Below, piece by piece: positions 23,144 to 34,326 of a DNA stretch of 64,000 nucleotides; the first letter of the stretch is position 1; each line of letters starts with the position of its first letter. The DNA is from Carya illinoinensis (lineage: Eukaryota; Streptophyta; Magnoliopsida; Fagales; Juglandaceae). The position numbers and the translations under genes were made by a program. The notes under the pieces were generated by a model. It was not told the DNA's origin. It saw only the letters and a list, made by a program, of their open reading frames with translations, and did no database searches. The stretch is taken from contig NC_056765.1 in the NCBI RefSeq assembly GCF_018687715.1, forward strand, positions 18,662,394 to 18,726,393, given 5' to 3'.

Positions 23144-24479
23144 TGTTGAACTCAAGGTTTCAAGTTTCATGTGATTATAAATCTATACATGAATTTTGAT
23201 GATAACAAATGAATTCAAAGAATAAAAGAGTTTCAAGCTCAAGTTGTTCGCACAATGGAATCAAGCACATCAAAAAACCAAGCATGAGCAAGAAGGAAAC
23301 AAGTTCACATTAAATTTATAGAGTAATGTTGTAAATCTCTTAAAATTCGAAATTAGGATTAATGCTCAAAATTAATATTTTATCATAAAGCATTAAAATA
23401 CATTTTCCACATGTGCATGAATGTTTTTGAAAATTAAATTTGAAAATTTTGAAAGATGATTGATTGTCATCTTTTGCATGTGCATGCCTTGATTAAAGGG
23501 TTGAACTTTGAAAATATTAAAGATGATTGATTGTCATCTTTCACATGTGCATGTTTTATTTGAATATTTTCAAAAGTGATTGATGCTTTTTTAGATTTAT
23601 ACAAAAAGTAAAAGATTAGATTTGAATTTTTTGAAAAGGAAAGTGTGCTCCTTTTGTCATATGCAAAAAGTAAAAGATTAGGTTTGAATTTTTTGAAAAG
23701 CAAAGTGTGCTCATTTTGTCATATGCCAAAAGTAAAAGATTAGGTTTGATTTTTTTGAAAAAGTGAATGATGTTGTCTTTGACAATTGAAAAAGAAGAAC
23801 CTTTTATTTGAATTTTTTGAAAAAATGAATGATGTTGTCTTTGACATGTGAATCTTTTAAAATTTGAATATGAAGTCTCATATGCCTATAAATAGATCAT
23901 TTGAGAGCTTCACATTTACAACACCAAGAGCATACAACATTCATTCAAAGCTTTCATTCTCTCTTCTCTAAGTATTGAGCATTAATCCTTTTTCATTTTG
24001 AGAGATATAGTTTGCGCTGTATTGTTTTTATTTCACTCATTGAGGAGTGTTTTCTGATAACCTACCCACTATCAGCTTTTGTATCAGAGAAAGTGTGTAT
24101 AACCCTTGTGCATGTAGAAAGTATTCTACACGGGGAATAGTTGAATCACCACGTGTAAGGTGATTGCAAGTGTAGAGGGTGTTCTACACGGATCCTTTGT
24201 AGCGGTATTGTTCAAAGGTGTAATAGGTTTCTATCTCCACCTGAAGGAGGTTGAATAGTGAATTTGGGAATCCTCAAGGGGTAGCTTGAGGCGAGGACGT
24301 AGGCAGTGGGGCCGAACCTCGTTAACATACTGAGTTTGCTTCTCTCTTACCCTTACTCTTTATATTTATTGTTATTTCATATTTTGTTTATATTTTATAT
24401 TATATATTTGATTTATAATTGTTATTTTTTTAATACAACTCAATTCACCCCCCCTCTTGTGTTAGTCATCTGGGCAACA
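23144..24479 (+). repeat. Copia 3' LTR with extra 62-bp repeat unit
   Basis: It runs from TGTTGAAC to GGGCAACA and is followed by the TTTAT duplication. It is 59 bp longer than the 5' LTR, mainly because a unit of about 62 bp (AAAAAGTAAAAGATTAG...) near 23603-23726 is present twice. Otherwise it differs from the 5' LTR at roughly 23 positions by eye. Confidence 0.92.
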
Positions 24480-24930
24480 TTTATGAAATGTGGCTAAAGT
24501 GTTGGGTTTACTATATGGTTTACGAAATGTTCGTGATTTGGGTGTGCAGGAGGTGGAAATTAAAATGGATTCAATGTTAGTAATTAATTGGTTGTAGTCA
24601 AAAAAATGTGGCCCGTGATATTTGGAGGATTGCTGGGATGAAATTTTGAAAATATTTGACGAGCTCATATATTCTATGGATCATTCCTATAGAGAGACTA
24701 ATTCAGCGGCGGATAGTTTGGCTCGTAGTGGAGCAAAGGTTTGCAATGGATTATGGTCTTCATTTTAGATCTCCCTTTGGCTATTAGAGGTATTATTAGA
24801 CTGGAGAAGATAGGATGTCTTTATATGAGGATTGCTCGTTCTTATGTATAGATTTTTTGGATTGTTTTTATTTCTGATTTTTAGGTCTGGGTTTGGATTG
24901 TTGGAATATTTGATTCCCTAGGTGTTATAT
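24480..24930 (+). pseudogene. LINE A RNase H, distal part
   Basis: This continues the RNase H domain broken at 9974. Across frames it reads LRNVRDLGVQEVEIKMDSM, then DELIYSMDHSYRETNSAADS and LARSGAKVC, the substrate-handle and last catalytic part of plant L1 RNase H. Stops and frame changes are present. The 3' UTR starts near 24770 and is cut by the solo LTR at 24931. Confidence 0.75.
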
Positions 24931-27256
24931 TGTGACGCCCCCAAATCCCCACTCACGTACACGGGAAAATCGAGACGTCCGGATGGTGACAACCCGGGTT
25001 ACCACCCTAACGACGGGTGCCAAGTGTGTGCAAAAGCAACATATGTGCACGAAGAAACACGCAGCGGATAACGGAAGCCATAACTAAGTACCAGAATTTT
25101 TTTCTTAACGTAATACAAGCTGTTTAAAACATACCTAAATAAAATATTACAAAACACGAACATAGTTTTAAAATCAAATATAAAGCATAACATTAGCAAC
25201 CCGGCGGAGCCGCATCCTCCGGCTCAGCCTCCTCCTCCTCATCCTCAAAACCTGCACCAAAAGCTACGGAACCAAAAATGGTACCGCAGGTAAGTAAAAC
25301 CTAAACACCACCAGATAAAAACACATAGAATTCAAACAACATGCATGAAGTGATGCCAATGCGCAAAACCCATAAAACATAACTTTCCACACACGCCAAA
25401 AATCCCATTTGGCCCAAAAACACATCTTTTCCAAAAACCACGCCAAAAGTCACATTTGGACTCTATAACCGCCTCAAACCAAAAATCATTTTTATCTGTA
25501 TGCACCATGACCTCCCCTAGGGGTCATCCGCACACCCTGGCTCTAGTGCCACACCGCAGAGTACCACTACGCATGTGACACCTAACGAGCGATGCCCAGT
25601 TCCACGCCCCGCGTGTTCGTAGCCAAGCATCCTCTAGCCCTCACCAGCGAAGGGCCACGGAGTCGGTGCGAAGGGCGATGCCCGGTTCCGCGCCCGGCGC
25701 GTTCGTAGCTAAGCAACCCCTAGCCCCCGCTCCCGTCGTTGCCCAGCGACGACCCAGGGGACATCACTTAGTTTATTCAGCTCCCGAGTGACCAGAGGAG
25801 CTCCACCGAGATAATACCCCATCCCGGCTTGGGGTCGTGATACACACGCACCCGTAAGTCCACTTACGCCAATAAACAGGCTTTTCACAATACACAAAAA
25901 CACACGTGCATGCACCATGTAAATGCCATATCAATGCACTAAAATAAACAACCCACATATATCAATTAAACAAGCAACTCCGTCGTCCATCCATCCGACT
26001 CCTGAACTCCTCGGACTCAGTCCGGAATCAACCAACCAGCAGATAAAATAATTGAATGAGCAATATATTTTTAAATCTGTAAATAGGGTTTGGAAAATAC
26101 TTACAGCGCTATACGGTATTTTTAGAAAGCTTGCGGCGTTGCAAACAGCGGAAGGAAAGCAACGTAACAGTGAAAATTCACTGTGGCTGTGGGTTGTAAA
26201 ATACCCAATTTTTGAACGAGAACAAACCAAGGCTCGAAATTGATAGGGAATGGCCTTGAGATATTTATGAAGCTAAGGGAAATGAGTTTTGGCCGTGGGT
26301 GGTGGTGGAAATGGCGGTCGAAGGCCAAAAAGGGGCTGAACGGAGTTGAGCTCGTGGGAGCTGCTCCGGCAACGGATCGAGGCCAGAAATAGGTGGTTTA
26401 GGTCGGCAAGAGGTAGAGGAAAAAGCTGTGAAAAGATGGTGGCCGGAGGTGGTGCGACGGCGCCGGAAACGGTGAAAAACCGTATGACTTAGAGGAGCTT
26501 GTGGCGGCTAACGGTGGCTCGGATGGAGGTGAAAGTTGGTGGGGATGTTCACCGGTGAGAGGGGAAGAAAACTAGGTGGGTGGTGTAGGCCACGCCGCCG
26601 GCAAGCGGCGGTTCTGGGCTGCGAAAGCAACCGGCGACAGGGGCAAAAATAGAACAGGTGCAGCGACTTCCGGCGGCTCTCGAAGGCTAACGGCTGGTCC
26701 GATGGCTCTGAAAATTGGTGGGAATGATCTCTGGTGGAAGGGGAAGAGAATGGTGGTGACGGTGCACTAAACGGTGGCCGGAAGGCGGAGAACTGGCCGG
26801 TCAAAGTGGCGGCGACAGGAATGAGAAAAAGGGGCAGCTGTGCGTACGTGGGAGAGGAGGAAAACGGGAAGAAAAAGAAGAAGAAAAGAAAGAAGAAAAG
26901 AAAGAAAAGAAGAAAAGAAAAGGAAAAAGGAAAAAAGAAAAAGAAAAGAAAAGAAATGAGGTACAATCCTCACCTCTGGAGTCCAACAACTGATCCAACG
27001 AAAATAAGTTTAAAAGCAATAAAACTAAGAAAATATTTTAAACACAACGTAAAGCTAAAATATAATAATTAACTAGTAAAAATAAACTATTTAATTTTAA
27101 ATCCAAAGACAATCTAAAATAAATTAAACAACAATTTAAATTCAACAGCAATTAAAATCTAATTAAAATCCGATAATTTAAAATAAAAGAACTATTATAT
27201 TAATTAAATTAAAATATTCATTTAGTGAAAATACACGTAAAAAACGGGGTGTCACA
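24931..27256 (-). mobile_element. Solo LTR of the Tekay-like gypsy family
   Basis: A 2326-bp LTR in minus orientation, flanked by TATAT on both sides (24926-24930 and 27257-27261), with no PBS, coding region or second LTR. Its sense start (TGTGACACCCCG...TTACGTG) and end (GGGGGCGTCACA) match the LTR of the element at 55968-58064, as do the pyrimidine tract (seen here as AAGAAAAG runs near 26870-26960) and a GAGGAGGAGG...GAGGATGCGGC block. It probably formed by recombination between the two LTRs of a full element. The long frames in the purine/pyrimidine tract are compositional. Confidence 0.9.
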
Positions 27257-27360
27257 TATATTGTTTTTCACGGTATTCCTCCACCATAAAAGGGTTTTTT
27301 TTAATAAAATTGGAGAAGAGCCACTTGCGGACATGTGGTCTTGTCTCTTATTTTAAAAAT
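27257..27360 (+). other. LINE A 3' UTR end
   Basis: After the second TATAT copy the LINE resumes with TGTTTTTCACGGTATTCCTCC and AATAAAATTGGAGAAG, typical of plant L1 3' UTRs. It fades into A-rich and then CTAATA-type sequence near 27360. Confidence 0.6.
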
Positions 27361-28290
27361 ATAAATAGTTATAATAAATCATTATAATTATTACTAATAT
27401 ATAGCTATACTAATAGTTTAATACTAATACTATTATATTGTCTGATATAACTATAACTAATACTAATATTTGTATTAATACAAATACTAATAGTCTAATA
27501 TAAACTATAGTTCTACTTATACTAATATAGTTATACTAACCACTGTAACTAATACTGATACCATTAGTCTATTATATAGTCTAATATGGGTTATATAGCC
27601 ATAATTAATACTAATATTTATATTAATACTAATACCAATACTAATACTAATACACTAATCTCTAATATAGTAATATAGAATATAATTATACTAAATCACT
27701 AATTTACTATAATGAATATTACTAATATATAGCTTTTAGCTATATTAATAGTCTAATACTAATACTATTATATATTTTATATTAATCATTATCATCAAAC
27801 CACTATAACTATATATATTTAGTATCAATATATTATTATATTCTTTAATTTATAACTATAGTCTATATATAGTATTAAAATCCCTATATGTAGTAACACC
27901 CTAACACTATAGTTATATAATATATGGTACTAGTATATATTAGTAATAATAGTATTACTATTATTTAATATAATATTATCACTAACATATTGATACAGTA
28001 CTATACGGTCTATACCAATAGTCTTATACTATTACTATATACTATTGACTAATAATATAATATATAGTACTAATATAATATATCATATATAGTACTAGTA
28101 CAAAAGACAGAAATCATAATGAAAATTTTAACTTGACATGAGTGTATTAGACTTTAGTGTATTACACTATTACTAATTTACTATATATTAATAGTATTAA
28201 ATATATTACAAATATTAATAGTATTAAATATATTACAAATATATATATTTATATATATTAGTATATAGCTATTTTATTTTATTGTTGTTT
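27361..28290. repeat. AT-rich CTAATA-type tract, right part
   Basis: About 930 bp of irregular ACTAATA, TATATAG and TAATAC units with no coding content. A passage near 27483-27540 is nearly the same as 4582-4636. The tract adjoins the fossil pararetrovirus on its right. Confidence 0.65.
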
Positions 28291-28300
28291 TATTCTGTTT

Positions 28301-28591
28301 ATGTTTAATTTCATGATGAATTATTACGCACATAATATTGGTTTCCATGATCGCTATGAATTAAATTGTTTAGCATATAATTTGAGACTTGAATTAAATA
28401 ATTTACAAGAAAGGATAAAACATCTTAAGGAAAAACAATTATTAATGAAACTATATTATTGCTCAATGATGAAAAGATATCACGTATATAGAAGTAGGCA
28501 AGCTGTAATAGAAGAATTAGAAGATCACTGTAATTTTTTAAGATTTGAAATTAAAAGTTTAAGAAATCAACTAAGTATTCTTGCTTTATAA
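28301..28591 (+). CDS. Small coiled-coil ORF upstream of movement protein
   Basis: 96 codons from an ATG at 28301 to TAA, then a poly(A) run. Residues about 25-50 (LRLELNNLQERIKHLKEKQ) and 67-93 are heptad-like, so a helical or coiled-coil protein is likely. The position, just before the movement protein, suggests a viral accessory ORF, but I recognise no family. Unlike the other viral frames it has no internal stop, though it may simply be short enough to have escaped. Confidence 0.4.
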   Translation: MFNFMMNYYAHNIGFHDRYELNCLAYNLRLELNNLQERIKHLKEKQLLMKLYYCSMMKRYHVYRSRQAVIEELEDHCNFLRFEIKSLRNQLSILAL

Positions 28592-28742
28592 AAAAAAAAA
28601 AAAAAAAAGAGTAAAAATTCGTTGGTATAGAATTTTATCAACGGTAACCTACATAAAAGAAAATAGAGTATATTGAGAATCTTGTGATGGTAAGTCATGA
28701 AAATCTGTTGGTTAGCCCGTTCTTGCCAAAGAGGCTTTAAGG

Positions 28743-30110
28743 GTGGTCCCGGTGGTGTTCCCTCAAGATCTTAATCTACTTATTTCTCTTTTATATAGGA
28801 AATCTTTGCATAAAAATTCTATTTCAATGAATTCTTTATTCAAACATGAAATATCTATTGTTAACACACATTTAGAAACTGAAAATGTAAATCAAGAAGA
28901 TTATAGCATCATAGACATAGAAAGAAATTTACAAGATTGAACAATTCCTAATGTACCTAAAAATCAAATATATAAACATTCAACTTCTTCTTCAAAATTA
29001 TCATTCCTTACAAATTATACAATTAAAACAGTAAAAAAAACTATTAGCCTAAATAATGATTATGAATCATTACAATTATTAACAAAAGAAGCCATTAAAC
29101 ACTATAAGGAGCAGAAATATTCATTTATACATATTGGATTGGTACAAGTGGCTGTAAAACCACTTACTAGAAATGGACTAAATGCTTTTGTATTACTCTG
29201 TTTAAGAGATGGAAGACATTATAATTTTCATGATTCATTACTTGGCATGGTTGAATCTAGTTTATTTCAAGGTCCATTATATTTTAACTGTTATCCTAAT
29301 TATTCACTTTCATTATTTGACTCTAATATTCTACATGCCTTAACATTAAATATTAAAATAAATGGCTATCATATGATGAAAGGATCACATCCTTTAACTG
29401 TAGTATATAGGATCCATTATAAATTAATGAAAACAACATTAGAGCCACAGGCTCTCATTACTAGTCCCAAAGGCTACACATTATTATTACAATCTAATAC
29501 ACCAAATTCTAGCATACAAATTCCTAAACAAATTCATTAGAATCAGATTACTCTTCCTAATGAATGGCAATTAGAAAATATTATTCCATTATCGAATGTA
29601 GAAAATAATTCTAAAGATGATTTAGATTATATAGATCAAAATCAGGACGGAACAGTCCAAATTACCTTTTAACCTTTTAGGAGATTATTTTCTCATTATT
29701 CTTCTCCAGCACCCTCCAGCTACCATACACCACGATCTACAATCAGTAGGAATAGGTCTCAAAATTTTGATAATAGATCTGAAATTACTTCAGTCTCTAG
29801 AAATAAAACACAAAATTTTGATACCAGATCTCAAAATCTAGATACTCAAGTCCGGGGAGTTATTCCTGGAAATATTATTGATACACCTATATATTCAGTC
29901 AATCACCCTGATTCAGCATTCTTTTCTAATCCTCATCAGAATAAAGAATCTTCTTCTCCAACCTATTCACAAGTAGTTGGAGATGACGCCCAAATATTTA
30001 CCCTGAGTAAAGAAGAATTTAAAATTAATAAAGAATATCTTAAACAAGATTATATGAAAGAAGAAAATAAACAGAAAGACTTTTACTTTTCTCTACTTTC
30101 TCAAAATTAG
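28743..30110 (+). pseudogene. Movement-protein region of the pararetrovirus (broken)
   Basis: In one frame with stops at 28938, 29538, 29670 and 30108. The stretch 29130-29460 carries GLVQVAVKPLTR, LCLRDGRHYNF, GPLYFNCYPN and ALTLNIK, the conserved core of 30K-superfamily movement proteins that carry virus through plasmodesmata. A polar, serine-rich region follows (29680-29990). The frame is given as a region because no certain start codon can be chosen. The recurrent nonsense changes make it non-functional. Confidence 0.75.
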
Positions 30111-30208
30111 AAAGAGATTATATCCAAATAAAGTACTATGAATATTTATAAAGTATACAAATTAATATACCTTTCTTCATATGGTTTGAAATATATAAAT
30201 CAAATCAG

Positions 30209-31780
30209 TTGTCGACTATAAATAGGACTACTAATCAATGGGTTAAAGTAGAAAATAATCAAATTATTTATGAAGAATACCCTCCTTTTGAAGCTATTAA
30301 GTATAATAAAAGAAATACACAAATATTAGTATCACCAATAAAGAGATTAACTTCTCCAGAAACTAAAAATACTGATAATATAATCCAACAAAATAACTAT
30401 ACTAATTTATATTTAAAAACCATGAGTAAACAATTAGAAAGAATTCAAAACTTAATATCTCCTATTAAAACTCTTGTTAAAGAAGTTAAAGAAATTCCTT
30501 TGTTTATTCCCCATGAAATACCTGCTCACTTAAAATCTAGTTTTTCCAAGACTAAAGAAGATTTACTAGAACAAATCTCTAACAAATTAGAAAAATTAAA
30601 TATTGATAATAATGCATCCACTTCAAAACAATCTCATATTAATGTATTAAGTAAGACAGATTCACCTGATCTATCTGATTCTGAAATTAATAATATTGAA
30701 AATCAATTCAAAGAATTACAGATAAACAAAATTAAAGGAAATCATAGTAGGAAATTTTATCCTAGAGAATCTGCAAGGCATACTTCTACTACTCGTAATT
30801 GGTACCCAAGGCCTACCCCTCCGAATATACAATTCGAGGAAAGAGAACATATAGTGAGATCTACTTTTGCATCAAATGCATTATATGAATGGAATATAGA
30901 TGGATTATCTGAATATGAAATATTAAATCATTTTCAAGAAATGATTATGGTAGCTAATGTTTATAAAGCCAGTAGGAGGTCAGATCATCAAGTAGCACAT
31001 GTTCTAGTTACTGAATTCACTGGCCAATTAAAAGGCTGGTGGGATCATTATCTTACACAAGAACAAAGAATACGAATATTAAGTGCTTATAAGCATGACG
31101 AAAATATGCAAGAGATTAAGACAGAAGATGGTCAACCTATAGAAGATGCTGTTAATACTCTAATATTTATATTAAAAAAATATTTTTTACGTGATCCTTT
31201 CCAATTTAAAGAAAGAATTAGTGATTTATTAATCAATTTAAGATGTCCTAGATTATCTGATTTTAGATGGTATAAAGATGTCTTTCTAACTAAAGTTATG
31301 ATCAAAGATGATTGCCAACAACCATACTGGAAAGAAAAGTTCATAGTCGGACTTCCATATTACTTCACCCAAAAGGTACGAGAATCTTTAGTAAAATCAG
31401 ATGGTACTATTGATTTTATTAATCTTACATATGGAGATATAATATCTTCTATTAATAGAACTGGTCTGATTATGTGTAATGATATAAGATTAAAAAAGCA
31501 AATGGAAAAAGAAAAAAAATTTGCTACAAAAGAATGAGGTACCTTTTGTGAACAGCTTGGTTATTCTCCATTATTAGCTCATTCTACAAGACATAAAAAA
31601 AGAAAAGGAATTTATAAAACTTATCCAACTAAGAAAAGAAATTATAAAAAACCCTATAAAAAACCCAATGAAAAACCCGTATATAAGAAACCAGTAAAGA
31701 ATACAAAAAAGTTTAATAAAAAGAAAAAACAAATTGTATGTTATAAATGTGGAAAGGTTGGACGCTAGGCATCAAATTGT
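30209..31780 (+). pseudogene. Coat/gag-like protein with zinc knuckle (broken)
   Basis: An open frame from about 30209 to 31537 (the first codon is TTG, so the true start is uncertain), continuing in the same frame past a TGA at 31535-31537. The middle has a gag/coat-like domain (YEWNIDGLSEYEIL, FTGQLKGWWDHYL, FIVGLPYYFTQKV). A lysine-rich tail leads to a degenerate knuckle at 31739-31780: CYKCGK, then Arg where His is expected, an in-frame TAG (31766-31768) and a final Cys. The protein would package nucleic acid; the stops and lost His argue against function. Confidence 0.72.
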
Positions 31781-34326
31781 AAGGTTAAAAAAGAAATTAA
31801 TGAATTAGATATATCTAAAGAAGTAAAAGAAAAATTACTAAATATCTTTATACAATCAAGTAAAGAAGATGAAATTTCTTCAGAAGAAGACGAAATTTAT
31901 CAATTAAAAGAATCAAGTTTTTCAGAACAATCTTCTGATAACGAGTCAGAAGAAGATGAAATTCATATTTGTAATTGTCTAGATAAAAATAATTGTATCT
32001 GTAATAAAACTATTAATGTATTATCGTCACATGAAAATATTATATTAGAATTAATAGATAAAATTAATAATCCACAGGAAAGAAAAGAATATTTAGAAAA
32101 ATTAAAAGATACTTTTAGTAATCCCAAAACTTTTGAACCCAATTCAACCCCCTCATCATATGATTTTCTAGAAATAGTAAATAGATTTCAATCAGAAAAA
32201 CAAAATATTACTTTAAAGAATTTACATCAATAAATTAATGAAATAAAAAAAGAAATTAGAAATTTGAAAGCCTCTAACACCAAACTTGAAGTTTCTAATG
32301 AACAATTATTACAAGAAATTATACTATTAAAAATAGATGAAAATAATGACACTCCTAAAAAAGAACAAGGAGAAAGCTCAGTAAAAATTATAAAAGAAGA
32401 ATTAGATAATTTTATAAACATACTTAATAAGATGAATTTTCAAAAATGATATACTGAAGTAATTATTTTCATTAATGAAAAATTCTCTTTTTCTGCACTA
32501 GCTTTATTAGATACAGGTGCAGGTCTAAACTGAATACAAGAAGGAATAATACGCTATAAATATTTTGAAAAAATAAAAGAGACATTATCTCAAACTAATG
32601 GAGCAAAATTAAACATAAATTATAAATTATCAAATGCACATATATGTAATAGTGGAATTTGTTTTAAAACAATATTCATTTTAGTAAAAAACATCAATAC
32701 CAAAGTAATATTAGGAAACTCATTTCTTGCTTTATTTTACCATTTTTCTATAACAGAAGAAGGAATTTATACTAAAATATTAGAAAAAGAAATTCAATTT
32801 AAATTTTTATTCTCTTCAGTCTCAAGAGAGATTAATTCCTTAAAAGAACCCTAATTAACTAAAGAAATTAATTTTTTAACAAAAGTTAAAATCGAAAGAA
32901 AAGAAAAACAAAATAAATTTCTTAAAACAAGAATTAAAATACAAAAGAATTGAAGAACAATTAAAAGATCCTTTATTAATCCAAAAAATTAATAATTTTA
33001 AAAATATAATTGAAAAGGAAGTATGTTCTAATTTACCTAATGCTTTTTGGAGTAGAAAACAACATATAGTCAAATTACCTTATGAAAAAGAATTTTTTGA
33101 AAAGAATATTCCTACTAAGGCCTGACCCATTCAAATGAATAAAGAATTATTAGAATTCTGTAAACAAGAAATTAATGATTTATTAGCCAAATGACTTATT
33201 AGAAAGAGCAAATCACCATGGAGTTGTGCTGCTTTTTATGTACAAAAACAAGCAGAATTAGAAAGAGGTGTTCTTAGATTAGTTATAAATTATAAGCCTT
33301 TAAACAAAGTTTTATAATGGATTAGATACCCTATTCCTAATAAAAAAGATTTATTATCTTGACTTTATGCTGCTACTATATTTTTAAAATTTGATATGAA
33401 AAAGGGATTTTGGTAAATCTATATTGCTGAAAAAGATAGATACAAAACTGCATTTACAGTCCCTTTTGGACATTATGAATGCAATGTTATGCCATTCGGA
33501 TTAAAAAATGCTCCTAGTGAATTTCAAAATATTATGAATGAAATATTTACACCTTTTACTCATTTTTCTATAGTTTATATAGATTATGTATTAATATTCT
33601 CTTCATCAATTGAACAACATTGGAAACATTTAAATACTTTTGTTCAAATAATTAAACAAAATGGATTAGTAGTTTCATCATGTAAAGTTAAATTATTCCA
33701 AAACAATATTAGATTCCTTGGACATGATATTTATCAAGGAACTATTACCCCAATAAGTAGGGCTATAGAATTTGCTAATAAATTCCCTGATGAAATAAAG
33801 GAAAAAGAATCCACCTCCATGGACAGAGGAACATACAAATATTATAAAACAAATAAAGGCTCATGTTAAGAAATTACCATGCTTAGAACTCTCATCTCCT
33901 GATGCCTTTAAAATTGTTGAAACAGATGTCTCTGATCTTGGTTATGGAGGAATTTTGAAACAAAAATTATCAGATGAAAAAGAACAGATTATTCGATTCC
34001 ATTCAGGATACTGGAATCCTACTCAAAAGAATTACAGTACTATTAAAAAAGAAATTCTAGCTATTGTATTATGCATTTCTAAATTTCAAGATGATCTTTT
34101 GAATCACAATTTTTTACTTATAATTGATTGTAAATCAGCCAAGGAAGTTTTAGTAAAAGATGTTAAAAACTTGGCTGCTAAACAAATTTTTGCAAGATGG
34201 CAAGCTATTTTAAGTATTTTTGATTTTGATATTGAGCATATTAAAGGAGATTCTAATTCTCTTCCTGATTTTCTATCCCGAGAATTCTTACAGGAAAAAT
34301 CATGTCTTCCTCAAAATCCACAGTGA
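31781..34326 (+). pseudogene. Pararetrovirus protease, RT and RNase H (broken)
   Basis: The frame of the coat region continues to about 32854 with stops at 32231, 32447, 32531 and 32852. The protease motif LLDTGAG is at 32504-32524. RT is in another frame (about 32900-33869) with stops at 33123, 33192, 33315, 33360 and 33414. It reads VMPFGLKNAPSEFQ, and the active site reads YIDY instead of YIDD (33576-33587), so one metal-binding Asp is gone. RNase H (33880-34326, third frame) has a catalytic Asp near ETDVSDLGYGG and ends SLPDFLSREF. The enzyme that copied RNA to DNA is inactive here. Confidence 0.8.

Larger units (their letters stand above)
9975..24479 (+). mobile_element. Sirevirus-like Ty1/copia retrotransposon
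   Basis: A 14,505-bp insertion including the nested Reina element, about 9.1 kb without it. LTRs of 1277 and 1336 bp begin TGTTGAAC and end GGGCAACA. The PBS complements initiator tRNA-Met and the PPT is an A5G5-type tract just before the 3' LTR. Gene order is gag with two zinc knuckles, protease, integrase, RT, RNase H, which is copia order. Sirevirus assignment rests on LTR length, the PPT, integrase and RT wording, and a 1.66-kb region between pol and the 3' LTR. That region holds two antisense coiled-coil ORFs rather than a sense env-like ORF. LTRs differ by about 1.8% by eye. Confidence 0.85.
4637..27360 (+). mobile_element. L1-type LINE A, host of nested insertions
   Basis: A non-LTR retrotransposon with a 5' leader, ORF1 carrying a CCHC knuckle (from 4861), ORF2 with endonuclease, reverse transcriptase and plant-type RNase H (from 6207), and a 3' UTR. 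Removing the copia element (9975-24479 plus one TSD copy) rejoins RNase H sequence, and removing the solo LTR (24931-27256 plus one TSD copy) rejoins the 3' UTR, which ends near 27360. Its own length would be about 5.9 kb, normal for plant L1. The outer ends lie in a CTAATA-rich tract and no clean target duplication could be fixed. Many stops and frameshifts show that it is inactive. Confidence 0.8.

Noticed and set aside
26508..27019. Overlapping frames of 60-150 codons rich in Phe/Ser on one strand and Lys/Arg/Glu on the other
   Set aside because: They come from the LTR pyrimidine/purine tract (CTTTTTC / GAAAAAG runs). The same happens at 56086-56584 and 63277-63774.
28600..28625. TTGGTATAGAATTT near 28621 as a tRNA-Met primer-binding site of the pararetrovirus
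   Set aside because: Only about nine of twelve bases match and the position relative to the genome start is unclear.
31535..33416. Idea that in-frame TGA codons in the viral polyprotein are recoded as sense
   Set aside because: TAA and TAG stops also occur in the same frames, the RT active site is mutated and the frame changes at least twice; ordinary decay explains it.
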